Positions 1-4,909 of a stretch of 6,715 bases of DNA are shown here, piece after piece; within the stretch, counting starts at the first letter, position 1; each line of letters begins with the position of its first letter. This stretch comes from Clostridiales bacterium (GTDB lineage Bacteria > Bacillota_A > Clostridia > Christensenellales > Christensenellaceae), in contig QANA01000084.1 in NCBI GenBank assembly GCA_003149735.1, positions 1 through 6,715 of the forward strand. Direction: 5' to 3'. The notes beneath the pieces are model-generated. The model searched no databases. It was given only the letters and a program-made list of their open reading frames with translations, and was not told the DNA's origin. The position numbers and the translations under genes were made by a program.

Positions 1-46
1 CACGGCTTACGCCGTGCCACCTCCCTTTACACAAGGGAGGCTTTGG
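1..46. repeat. Dispersed double-hairpin intergenic repeat (partial)
   Basis: Two perfect inverted repeats lie back to back: CACGGC/GCCGTG around TTAC (1-16) and CCTCCCTT/AAGGGAGG around TACAC (20-40), followed by CTTTGG. The arrangement matches, from memory, a palindromic intergenic repeat that is common in gut Clostridia genomes. The copy begins at the window edge, so its outer part is not visible. There is no T-run after either hairpin, so it is not an ordinary terminator. The identification as a dispersed family rests on recall, not on a search. Confidence 0.6.
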
Positions 47-73
47 TGCTGCACAAAATCGCAGATCGCACAG

Positions 74-89
74 TACACCGAAAGGTGTA
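74..89. other. Small hairpin with GAAA loop
   Basis: TACACC and GGTGTA form a perfect 6-bp stem around GAAA, a GNRA-type tetraloop if transcribed on the plus strand. It lies between the edge repeat and the 3' end of the P-loop gene. No T-run follows it on either strand, so I do not call it a terminator. It may belong to the same repeat element as 1-46 or be chance. Confidence 0.35.
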
Positions 90-137
90 TAGAAGTGCGC
101 TCTTAGTATCAATTCGACAAACTGAAATTTGACAGCA

Positions 138-632
138 TTACAACCGCTTGATTTCTTTGGCAATCATAGCCACTGTCTTTTCATTGGTATCGATTTTAAT
201 CGTGCTGAGTGTTTGATATAGCGGTATTCTGGCTATGCTTCTCTCAATGACATCTTCAGAACGAAGACCTCTTTCCACATCCTCGGTTAATCTCTTGCGT
301 AAATTGGTTGCATCGGCAATAAGCGAAATACATTTAACAGCACAATTTTGTGTGTCTAATTTTTCCATAATGGAATCAATGATAGATTGTTGATGCATTA
401 CCCAGCAGAAAATCACATTCTCATAAGCCGAGCAATGCAAGAAATTATTGAGTAGGTAACAAATATTATCCGTAACCATTGCTTTGGTTTCATCGGTTAC
501 TTGGAACGGGCTTGCATCCCAACACCAGTCACCATCAAGAAATACACTATTGGGTAAAGCCAATTTTAGTTGCTGACTGACAGCAGTTTTTCCAACTCCC
601 ATTGTTCCGCCGATTATATATAAGTTCTTCAT
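138..632 (-). CDS. Small P-loop (AAA/nucleotide-kinase-like) ATPase
   Basis: The predicted protein has 164 residues, starting MKNLYIIGG. A Walker A motif GTMGVGKT is at residues 9-16, directly after the first beta strand. A conserved-looking acidic/aromatic patch FLDGDWCW is at 31-38, and a basic lid-like stretch with ATNLRKRL comes in the second half. This layout fits small nucleotide or small-molecule kinases usually annotated only as AAA family ATPase; the substrate is unknown. No signal peptide or membrane segment is present, so it is cytoplasmic. The reading frame is open for 22 more codons upstream (to 698), but I place the start at 632 because AGGTG lies just upstream, the P-loop strand then begins at residue 4, and a likely promoter is at 670-698. 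The gene is visibly richer in A and T than its right-hand neighbours and sits next to a recombinase fragment, which suggests horizontal acquisition. The family call is firm; the function is not. Confidence 0.82.
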   Translation of the reverse strand: MKNLYIIGGTMGVGKTAVSQQLKLALPNSVFLDGDWCWDASPFQVTDETKAMVTDNICYLLNNFLHCSAYENVIFCWVMHQQSIIDSIMEKLDTQNCAVKCISLIADATNLRKRLTEDVERGLRSEDVIERSIARIPLYQTLSTIKIDTNEKTVAMIAKEIKRL

Positions 633-669
633 ATTTTCACCTACAAATTCAAGTTTATCGGTCTGTTTA

Positions 670-698
670 ATCATATCATACGGCTTCAATAGATGCAA
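670..698 (-). promoter_or_regulatory. Probable sigma-A promoter of the P-loop gene
   Basis: On the minus strand TTGCAT (693-698) and TATGAT (670-675) are separated by 17 bp. The -10 is close to consensus; the -35 matches only in TTG. Transcription would begin near 663, about 30 nt before the start codon at 632. A second TATGAT at 675-680 overlaps but has the wrong spacing. This supports independent transcription of the P-loop gene rather than read-through from the recombinase fragment. Confidence 0.4.
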
Positions 699-741
699 AA
701 ACAGTTCCGGCAGACATTACTGCCGGGACTGAAACTGTTTT
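696..741 (-). terminator. Interrupted inverted repeat, likely terminator of recombinase fragment
   Basis: Inner arms CCGGCAG (707-713) and CTGCCGG (720-726) enclose ACATTA. Outer arms AAAACAGTT (698-706) and AACTGTTTT (733-741) pair after a 6-base bulge (727-732). Read on the minus strand the hairpin ends in a run of five T. The in-frame stop of the recombinase fragment lies inside the loop. It separates the fragment from the P-loop gene and touches that gene's putative -35. Confidence 0.45.
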
Positions 742-1057
742 ACGACCCCCGCCCTTTGTTCCCGGGCTTTTTTTGATGGCGGCAGCTGCCTGACGCGCAA
801 GGCGCCCCGACCCGTAAAATCCAGAAATCCATTGAGCGGCGCCAGCCTGGTGTTGACGCTGCCCGCGCAATATTGCCGGCTCAGCGCCTCCTGATAGGCA
901 ATCACCGCCTGTTGATCCAGCGGCCTGCTGCCCAGCCAGCGAAAAAAATATGCCAGCGCCCGCTCATACTGCCGTATGGTGGCTTCCCTGCGCTCTGCCA
1001 GGCGCAGCTGCTCCGTATAAGCTGCCAGCCGGCTTCGTATTCCGATTGTTTCATCAT
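717..1057 (-). pseudogene. N-terminal remnant of a tyrosine recombinase/integrase
   Basis: Minus-strand translation over about 905-1030 extends past the apparent start at 905 and reads like the SAM-like core-binding domain of XerC/D-type integrases. Recognisable pieces are AERREATIRQYERALAYFF, LDQQAVIAYQEAL, SVNTRLAPLNGFLDF and GALRVRQL. After RQL, near 785, homology stops and an unrelated 20-odd-residue tail runs to a TAA at 717-719. The whole catalytic domain (R...HxxR...Y) is missing. At the 5' end, GGAGG precedes two ATGs (1055-1057, 1052-1054), but that frame (MKQSEYEAG) is not the integrase frame; a frameshift near 1030 is needed to join them, and no start codon lies in the integrase frame upstream. 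Two independent lesions make this a decayed gene. It could instead be a free-standing core-binding-domain protein, but the missing start argues against that. Confidence 0.65.
751..774 (+). terminator. Possible weak terminator next to recombinase breakpoint
   Basis: GCCC (751-754) can pair with GGGC (764-767), followed by seven T (768-774). The stem is only 4 bp and no plus-strand gene lies upstream in the window, so it may be a leftover or chance. It falls where recombinase homology ends. Confidence 0.25.
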
Positions 1058-1208
1058 ACCCTCCCGTCTGTTCCTTGCGAATCCCTTCGCCTAAGAGATA
1101 TACTACCTTTTTTATCCGCCCCGCAGATAGAGGTAAATTCTTCCTGTTTTTCCTTTATGGACCGCAATTTTCCCTTCCCAAAGGCATTTGCCGCCTGCTT
1201 CGTTTTTT

Positions 1209-1234
1209 ATCGACAACTGTCGTTTCCTGTCGTT
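1209..1234 (+). promoter_or_regulatory. Phased TGTCG operator-like cluster, copy A
   Basis: TGTCGTT occurs at 1218-1224 and again at 1228-1234, a 10-bp period (one helical turn). An inverted ATCGACA lies just before at 1209-1215. The same pair with the same spacing occurs at 3248-3264 upstream of the glycosidase gene. It is about 110 bp upstream of the -35 element, a position fitting an upstream activator site. The binding protein is unknown. The box differs at one position from the Spo0A-box core TGTCGAA. Confidence 0.45.
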
Positions 1235-1251
1235 CGCGTTTCTCCCGCCTG

Positions 1252-1276
1252 CCCGGGAGCCGGGTTTTCGTTTTTT
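1252..1276 (+). terminator. Short terminator-like hairpin upstream of the operon promoter
   Basis: CCCGG (1252-1256) pairs with CCGGG (1260-1264) around GAG, then TTTTCG and six T follow. The stem is short but all GC. No plus-strand gene lies upstream, so it could insulate the promoter at 1345-1373 from read-through or end an unseen short transcript. Confidence 0.35.
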
Positions 1277-1282
1277 GTCGAA
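1276..1282 (+). promoter_or_regulatory. Exact Spo0A-box-like TGTCGAA
   Basis: TGTCGAA preceded by a T-run and followed by A is an exact match to the core 0A box recognised by Spo0A in Bacillus and clostridia. It is 62 bp upstream of the -35 of the downstream operon. A 7-bp match is easily met by chance, so this is suggestive only. Confidence 0.3.
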
Positions 1283-1344
1283 ATTCATTTGTTTTTGTCT
1301 TTCCCCGCTTTTGCCCTTCGCCCGCTCGGCGCCGGGCCCGCCCG

Positions 1345-1373
1345 TTGAAAATCGCACCCGGGAGAGGTATAAT
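1345..1373 (+). promoter_or_regulatory. Sigma-A promoter of the PLP enzyme/RidA operon
   Basis: TTGAAA (1345-1350), a 17-bp spacer, then a consensus TATAAT (1368-1373). Transcription would start near 1380, giving a leader of about 27 nt that contains the SD sequence AGGAGG (1392-1397). This is the best promoter match in the window and argues for the start codon at 1407. Confidence 0.8.
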
Positions 1374-1406
1374 AGAAAAAGAATCATGTTCAGGAGGATT
1401 TTTCCC

Positions 1407-2513
1407 ATGCAATATCAGTTTTCCGGTTCGGAGCAGTGCATCACGCCTGCACTCGTTTTTTATCCGGATCAGATTCTGGAAAATACCCGCCGCGCCATCG
1501 CCATGGCTGGCAGTGCCGAGCGCCTCTGGCCCCATATGAAGACGCATAAATGCCCGCAGGTGCTGAAGCTGCTGCGGGAGCTGGGCATCTCCCGCTGCAA
1601 ATGCGCCACGATCGCCGAAGCAGAAGTGGCCGCACAGGCGGGCTACAGCGATATTCTGTTGGCCTATCCGCTGATCGGGTCCAACATCGCCCGCTTCCTC
1701 AGCCTGCAGATCGCCTTCCCCGGCCAGCGCTTCTGGGCCATCGGGGATGACCTCGGCCAGCTGAAGGATCTGGGCGAGGCTTCTCTGGCCACCGGCATCC
1801 GCACCCGCCTGCTCATCGATGCAGACCTCGGTATGCACCGCACCGGCGTCCCGCTGGACGGGCTGGAAGCCTTCTACCGCTCGGCCGCAAAGCTGCCCGG
1901 CCTGGCTCTGTGCGGCCTGCATTGCTATGACGGCCATCGCACCGAGGCCAACCTGCAGGAGCGCCTGCAGCTGGCACAGCCTATCCGCGAGCAGATTTTC
2001 GCCCTGCGCGACCGCCTCACGGCCGATGGCTTCGACTGCAGCGTGCTGATCATGGGCGGCACGCCTTCTTTCCCCTGCTACCTGCCTTATCCGGATGTCT
2101 TCCTTTCGCCGGGCACGCTGTTTATCAACGACTGCGGCTATGGCAATACCTATCGCGACCTGCCCTTTGCGCCGGCGGCTGCGCTGCTCACCCGCGTTGT
2201 CAGCTGCCCCCAGCCCGGCCTGTTTACGCTGGATCTGGGCTACAAAGGCATTTCCCCCGACCATGCCGAGCGCGGCGAGATCGTGGGCATGGAGCAGATT
2301 GCGGATCCCGTCGCCCAGAGCGAGGAGCATTGGGTTTTCCGCATGAAGCCCGGCTACGAAGGGCAGTGCCCCAAAGTGGGCGATGAATTGTTTGTCATCC
2401 CCAACCATGTCTGCCCCACGGTGGCCTTGTATCCCGAAGCGCTGGTGGTGCAGTCCGGCCGCCTGACCGACTGCTGGCCCATCACCGCCCGTATCCGCAA
2501 GCTCACTTACTAA
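1407..2513 (+). CDS. Fold-type III PLP enzyme, D-threonine aldolase / D-serine dehydratase-like
   Basis: The predicted protein has 368 residues. An alanine-racemase-like N-terminal barrel begins with TPALVFY (13-19) and carries PHMKTHK (42-48), the signature that holds the PLP-binding lysine. GTP at the barrel end and SPGTL follow in the middle. The C-terminal domain contains PNHVCPTV, whose His334 and Cys336 match the HxC metal site of eukaryotic-type D-serine dehydratases (Zn) and D-threonine aldolases (Mn/Mg). The family either cleaves D-threonine and other D-beta-hydroxy amino acids to glycine plus aldehyde, or dehydrates D-serine to pyruvate and ammonia; sequence alone does not decide. 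It is cytoplasmic, with no signal peptide. The start at 1407 is chosen for AGGAGG nine bases upstream; an in-frame ATG at 1386 lies before that SD and close to the predicted transcript start. It is the first gene of an operon with the RidA-like gene, which suits an enzyme that releases enamine/imine intermediates. Confidence 0.88.
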   Translation: MQYQFSGSEQCITPALVFYPDQILENTRRAIAMAGSAERLWPHMKTHKCPQVLKLLRELGISRCKCATIAEAEVAAQAGYSDILLAYPLIGSNIARFLSLQIAFPGQRFWAIGDDLGQLKDLGEASLATGIRTRLLIDADLGMHRTGVPLDGLEAFYRSAAKLPGLALCGLHCYDGHRTEANLQERLQLAQPIREQIFALRDRLTADGFDCSVLIMGGTPSFPCYLPYPDVFLSPGTLFINDCGYGNTYRDLPFAPAAALLTRVVSCPQPGLFTLDLGYKGISPDHAERGEIVGMEQIADPVAQSEEHWVFRMKPGYEGQCPKVGDELFVIPNHVCPTVALYPEALVVQSGRLTDCWPITARIRKLTY

Positions 2514-2552
2514 ATCAGGGACTCTTATCCCAGAAAAATCAAGGAGTATCGT

Positions 2553-3014
2553 ATGAATGTATATGAAAAGCTGAAAGAATTGGAAATCACGCTGCCCCCG
2601 CCTCCGCCCAAAGGCGGCGTCTATACGCCTGTGCAGGCATTTGGCGATCACCTGCTGTATTGCTCGGGCTGCGCCAGCACGGTGGGCGAGGAAAGTGTGG
2701 TCGGCAAGGTGGGCATCGACCTGACGTTGGAAGAGGGGCAGCATGCCGCCTATCTGTGTGCCCTCAACCTGCTGGCCAATCTGCAGGAGCAGCTGGGAGA
2801 CCTCAACCGCATCAAGCGGCTGGTCAAAATGCTGGGCTTTGTCAACTGCTCGGATCAGTTTGCCTTCCAGCCCGCCGTCATCAACGGCGCCTCCAACCTG
2901 TTCCGGGAATTGTTCGGCGAGCAAAAGGGCGTGCCTGCGCGCAGCGCCATTGGCACCAACTCCCTGCCCGGCAATGCCGCCTGCGAAATCGAGCTGCTGG
3001 TGGAAATCGAGTAA
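2553..3014 (+). CDS. RidA/YjgF/UK114-superfamily protein (Arg-lacking subgroup)
   Basis: The predicted protein has 153 residues, starting MNVYEKLKELEITLPPPPP, a beginning typical of the longer Atu1372-like branch of this superfamily. The chorismate-mutase-like fold pieces are visible: GGVYTPVQAFGDHLLYCSG, LANLQEQLGDLNRI and the C-terminal IELLVEIE. Canonical RidA hydrolyses reactive enamines/imines such as 2-aminoacrylate using an arginine (Arg105 in E. coli) just before LP. Here that position is Ser137 (GTNSLP), as in subgroups for which deaminase activity has not been seen, so function cannot be copied from RidA. AAGGAG is 6 bases before the ATG, and the gene follows the PLP enzyme by 39 bp, so the two are probably cotranscribed. 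It may handle a product of that enzyme, act as a binding protein, or catalyse another lyase or hydrolase step. Confidence 0.9.
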   Translation: MNVYEKLKELEITLPPPPPKGGVYTPVQAFGDHLLYCSGCASTVGEESVVGKVGIDLTLEEGQHAAYLCALNLLANLQEQLGDLNRIKRLVKMLGFVNCSDQFAFQPAVINGASNLFRELFGEQKGVPARSAIGTNSLPGNAACEIELLVEIE

Positions 3015-3080
3015 GGCGGTTTGCGCCAGGCCATGCAATCCGCGGGGTAAGCACGCCGCTTCTGCCGCGGAAACAGAAAA

Positions 3081-3115
3081 AATCCCTCACACCGCCCGGT
3101 GTGCAGGGATTTTTT
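3081..3115 (+). terminator. Strong intrinsic terminator of the PLP enzyme/RidA operon
   Basis: AATCCCTCACACC (3081-3093) pairs with GGTGTG-C-AGGGATT (3098-3111) around GCCC, with one bulged C, followed by a run of six T (3110-3115). It lies 67 bp after the RidA-like stop codon. The A-run before the stem could let it work on the minus strand too, but no minus-strand gene ends here. Confidence 0.88.
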
Positions 3116-3247
3116 CGTTTTATCCGCCCTCCGCATTTCTCTGCCGGGCTCCGCCATGATTTTCCTGTTTTGTCTTTCGTCGAACCCGCTTGGGAAGGGT
3201 CTGGCCCCTTGTGTCCTTCTGCGGCACCGGCAATGTTTTCCTTTTTT

Positions 3248-3264
3248 TGTCGTTGTCTGTCGTT
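3248..3264 (+). promoter_or_regulatory. Phased TGTCG operator-like cluster, copy B
   Basis: TGTCGTT at 3248-3254 and 3258-3264, again 10 bp apart, directly after a run of seven T. Spacing and sequence equal copy A at 1218-1234; only the three spacer bases differ (GTC here, TCC there). It is 73 bp upstream of the glycosidase -35. Shared presence before two otherwise unrelated genes suggests a common regulator, but the protein is unknown. Confidence 0.45.
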
Positions 3265-3336
3265 TTGTGTCTTACTTCGTCTGGGCAGGTCGCCGCCTGC
3301 TTCCGGACTTTCGCCCCTCCTTTGCCTGCCCGCCTC

Positions 3337-3365
3337 TTGTCTTCCGCCTTTTTTCCTTTTATACT
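3337..3365 (+). promoter_or_regulatory. Probable promoter of the glycosidase gene
   Basis: TTGTCT (3337-3342), a 17-bp spacer, then TATACT (3360-3365). The -10 matches five of six positions; the -35 matches four of six. Transcription would begin near 3372, giving a leader of about 90 nt with two GC-rich hairpins. Confidence 0.55.
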
Positions 3366-3410
3366 AAATGCATACGGCATTGGTCCGCGCTGCGCGGCAA
3401 TGTCTGTTAC

Positions 3411-3437
3411 AAAAAAAGCGGCCGGCTTTGCCGCCGC
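3411..3437 (-). terminator. Terminator-like hairpin reading antisense in the glycosidase leader
   Basis: On the minus strand GCGGCGGC, an AAA loop and the near-complement GCC-G-GCCGC (one bulge) are followed by seven T. That is a good intrinsic-terminator shape, but no minus-strand gene ends here; it faces the plus-strand glycosidase. It could end an antisense transcript, be a relic of a lost gene, or serve only as a plus-strand leader hairpin after a run of A. Confidence 0.45.
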
Positions 3438-3460
3438 ATTCCATGATCAGGAGGCAAGCA

Positions 3461-4570
3461 ATGTATTCATCCTTTACCGGCGGTCTGGGCGGTCTGGCTC
3501 TGCCCAAATACGGCCGCTGCCGCTCCATCAATGCAGAAAACCCTCATGGCGAAAAGGGAAAAGGCGGCATGGCTGCCAGCCATCTGGGCCCCTCCCGCAA
3601 GGGAAGCCCCTGCCTGAAGGATATTCCCTCCGGCGCTACCGTGACACTGGCCGAAATGGAAGGCCCGGGGGAGATCAACCACATCTGGATCACCGTGGAT
3701 AACAAGACGACCGATGCCGACTGCTATGTGCTGCGCGACCTGGTGCTGCGCATCTACTGGGATGACGAGCAGACGCCCTCGGTAGAAAGCCCGCTGGGCG
3801 ATCTCTTCTGCTGCGGCTTCGCGCGGGAGTGCCTGGTCAATTCCCTGCCTGTGGCCGTGGTGCCCAATCGCGGCTTCAACTTCTATTTCCCCATGCCGTT
3901 CCGCAAAAAGGCGAAAATCACGCTGGAAAATCAGCATGCCAACCCCATCCCCGCCTTCTTCTATCAGGTGGACTACCGCCTGTATGATGCCCTGCCCGAG
4001 GATATCGCCTATTTCCACGCCCAGTGGCGGCGGCAGCGCATCACCGAAAAACAGAAGGACTACGTCATTCTGGATGGCGTCCGCGGCAAGGGGCACTATG
4101 TGGGCACCTATATCGCCCTGACCACGCTGGAGCGCTACTGGTGGGGCGAAGGCGAAGTGAAATTTTATCTCGACGGCGACGGGGAGTATCCCACCATCTG
4201 CGGCACGGGCATGGAGGATTACTTTGGCGGCTCCTGGAGTTTCGCCCATCAGGTAAACGGCAAAACGGTGGAGCAGAATTACTGCACCCCCTACCTGGGC
4301 TACCCCTACTATTCTGCCCACGACGAACTGATTCACAACCCCTATCACAACGACGACTGCCCGCCCATGCGCGGCTTTTACCGCTGGCACATACAAGACC
4401 CCATCTGCTTCGACCGCGATTTGCGGGTGACGGTGCAGCAGATCGGCGTCTGCTACCGGGGGCTGTTCGAGCGGCAGGATGACGTCGCCAGCGTGGCCTA
4501 CTGGTATCAGGCCGAGCCCCACACCCCCTTCGCGCCCCTCATGAGCAAGGAGGATCGTTGGCCCCGCTGA
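3461..4570 (+). CDS. DUF2961 / glycoside hydrolase family 172 protein
   Basis: The predicted protein has 369 residues, a usual length for one DUF2961 (GH172) domain. Hallmarks in order are a Gly-rich start, GEINHIWIT (near 68-76), the segment LRDLVLRIYWDD followed by VESPLGDLF, FNFYFPMPFRKKAKI, then GTGMEDYFGG (248-257) and a Tyr-rich LGYPYYSAHD stretch. In characterised members two glutamates act in catalysis; Glu252 in GTGMED is a strong candidate and Glu271 (VEQNY) a possible partner, an inference without alignment. Known GH172 enzymes act on alpha-D-fructofuranosides/difructose dianhydride I or on D-arabinofuranosides; the substrate here is unknown. There is no signal peptide, so it is presumably cytoplasmic and acts on imported oligosaccharide, although no transporter is adjacent. 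The start at 3461 follows CAGGAGG with good spacing; the frame is open upstream without a better start. It is monocistronic, with its own promoter. Confidence 0.88.
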   Translation: MYSSFTGGLGGLALPKYGRCRSINAENPHGEKGKGGMAASHLGPSRKGSPCLKDIPSGATVTLAEMEGPGEINHIWITVDNKTTDADCYVLRDLVLRIYWDDEQTPSVESPLGDLFCCGFARECLVNSLPVAVVPNRGFNFYFPMPFRKKAKITLENQHANPIPAFFYQVDYRLYDALPEDIAYFHAQWRRQRITEKQKDYVILDGVRGKGHYVGTYIALTTLERYWWGEGEVKFYLDGDGEYPTICGTGMEDYFGGSWSFAHQVNGKTVEQNYCTPYLGYPYYSAHDELIHNPYHNDDCPPMRGFYRWHIQDPICFDRDLRVTVQQIGVCYRGLFERQDDVASVAYWYQAEPHTPFAPLMSKEDRWPR

Positions 4571-4586
4571 TTTTTATTATGCGGGG
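4562..4586 (+). other. Inverted repeat spanning the glycosidase stop codon
   Basis: CCCCGC (4562-4567) and GCGGGG (4581-4586) enclose a 13-base AT-rich loop that begins with the stop codon TGA. No T-run follows the stem, so it is not a classical terminator, and no clear terminator follows this gene. The right arm is the first part of the 63-bp repeat. Confidence 0.4.
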
Positions 4587-4769
4587 TGCGCTGCCACCTT
4601 TTGCAATACAGTGTGGTACTGTTAATTCCTATCACCTGTGAGGGCGGGGTGCGCTGCCACCTTTGGCAATACAGTGTGGTACTGTTAGTTCCTATCACCT
4701 GTGAGGGAGGCTTGCGCTGCCACCTTTGGAAATGCAGTGTGGTACTGTTAATTCCTATCACCTGTGAGG
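4581..4769. repeat. 63-bp tandem repeat, three copies
   Basis: Copies are 4581-4643, 4644-4706 and 4707-4769. Copies 1 and 2 differ at about two positions; copy 3 carries several more changes, mostly in its first half. Each unit contains GGTGCGCTGCCACC (CTTGCGCTGCCACC in copy 3) and the dyad ACAGT-GTGGT-ACTGT (only the T before it varies), then a constant CCTATCACCTGTGAGG. The period is 21 codons, so frames on both strands stay open across it, but neither has a plausible start with SD and neither product is recognisable; I treat these as repeat-generated frames. There are no spacers, so this is not a CRISPR array. It lies between the glycosidase and the zinc-ribbon gene. Confidence 0.85.
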
Positions 4770-4776
4770 GCAGGGT

Positions 4777-4876
4777 GCGCTGCCGCTTTCGGCAACGTGG
4801 CGTGAGGCTGTCATTCTCTGCGGCTTGCCCTGCCGCTTCCCGCAGCGCGGCGTGAGGCTGCCCGCTGCGGCCGGGC
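4777..4876. repeat. Degenerate 50-bp tandem duplication continuing the 63-bp array
   Basis: The array's fourth unit starts like the others (GGGTGCGCTGCC) but then changes into a different sequence. Two copies of that, about 4777-4826 and 4827-4876, share CTGCCGCTT and GGCGTGAGGCTG exactly 50 bp apart (CGTGAGGCTG at 4801 and 4851). TGCCG-CTTT-CGGCA (4781-4794) is a perfect small hairpin in the first copy. No gene is seen here, and no convincing promoter for the next gene was found. Confidence 0.6.
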
Positions 4877-4909
4877 ACATCCATCCGCAAAAAGGAAAGA
4901 GGATCCTCT

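Larger units (their letters stand above)
1058..1406. other. Long pyrimidine-rich upstream region of the PLP-enzyme operon
   Basis: There is no convincing gene in these 349 bases. The plus strand is strongly pyrimidine-rich, with T-runs often followed by GTC. It holds a TGTCG box cluster (1209-1234), a short terminator-like hairpin (1252-1276), an exact TGTCGAA (1276-1282), a GC-rich palindromic patch near 1326-1340 and the promoter at 1345-1373. Open frames crossing it on either strand show no recognisable protein and lack a suitable ribosome binding site. Confidence 0.6.
3117..3460. other. Long pyrimidine-rich upstream region of the glycosidase gene
   Basis: No gene is visible in these 344 bases. 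Composition resembles 1058-1406: plus-strand T/C-rich with many TTTGTC and GTC words, including a near 0A box CGTCGAA (3178-3184), the TGTCGTT pair (3248-3264) and a promoter (3337-3365). After the promoter, the expected leader (from about 3372) holds a GC palindrome CCGCG/CGCGG around CTG (3385-3397), a run of seven A and a second GC hairpin (3418-3437) before the SD. That structured leader could affect translation; no known riboswitch is recognised. Confidence 0.55.

Noticed and set aside
633..698. 22-residue N-terminal extension of the P-loop protein
   Set aside because: It overlaps the likely promoter and lacks an SD; the start at 632 has AGGTG upstream and places the Walker A strand normally.
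1188..1406. N-terminal extension of the PLP enzyme to 1188 or 1386
   Set aside because: The promoter at 1345-1373 and the SD at 1392-1397 place the start at 1407; the extension is low-complexity and crosses regulatory sequence.
1155..3038. Very long minus-strand open frame of 627 codons opposite the PLP enzyme and RidA-like genes
   Set aside because: It is antisense to two clearly recognisable proteins, its product is Gln/Ala/Gly-rich without domains, and it arises from GC-rich codon use on the other strand.
3366..3460. Riboswitch in the structured glycosidase leader
   Set aside because: Two GC hairpins are present, but no conserved riboswitch core is recognised and the leader is short.
3467..4522. 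351-codon minus-strand frame opposite the GH172 gene
   Set aside because: It mirrors the glycosidase gene, has no SD and no recognisable domain.
4562..4586. Terminator for the GH172 gene
   Set aside because: The stem flanks the stop codon and no T-run follows it; T's are only in the loop.
4581..4876. CRISPR array
   Set aside because: Units are directly contiguous without unique spacers, the period is constant and then changes, and no cas gene is present.
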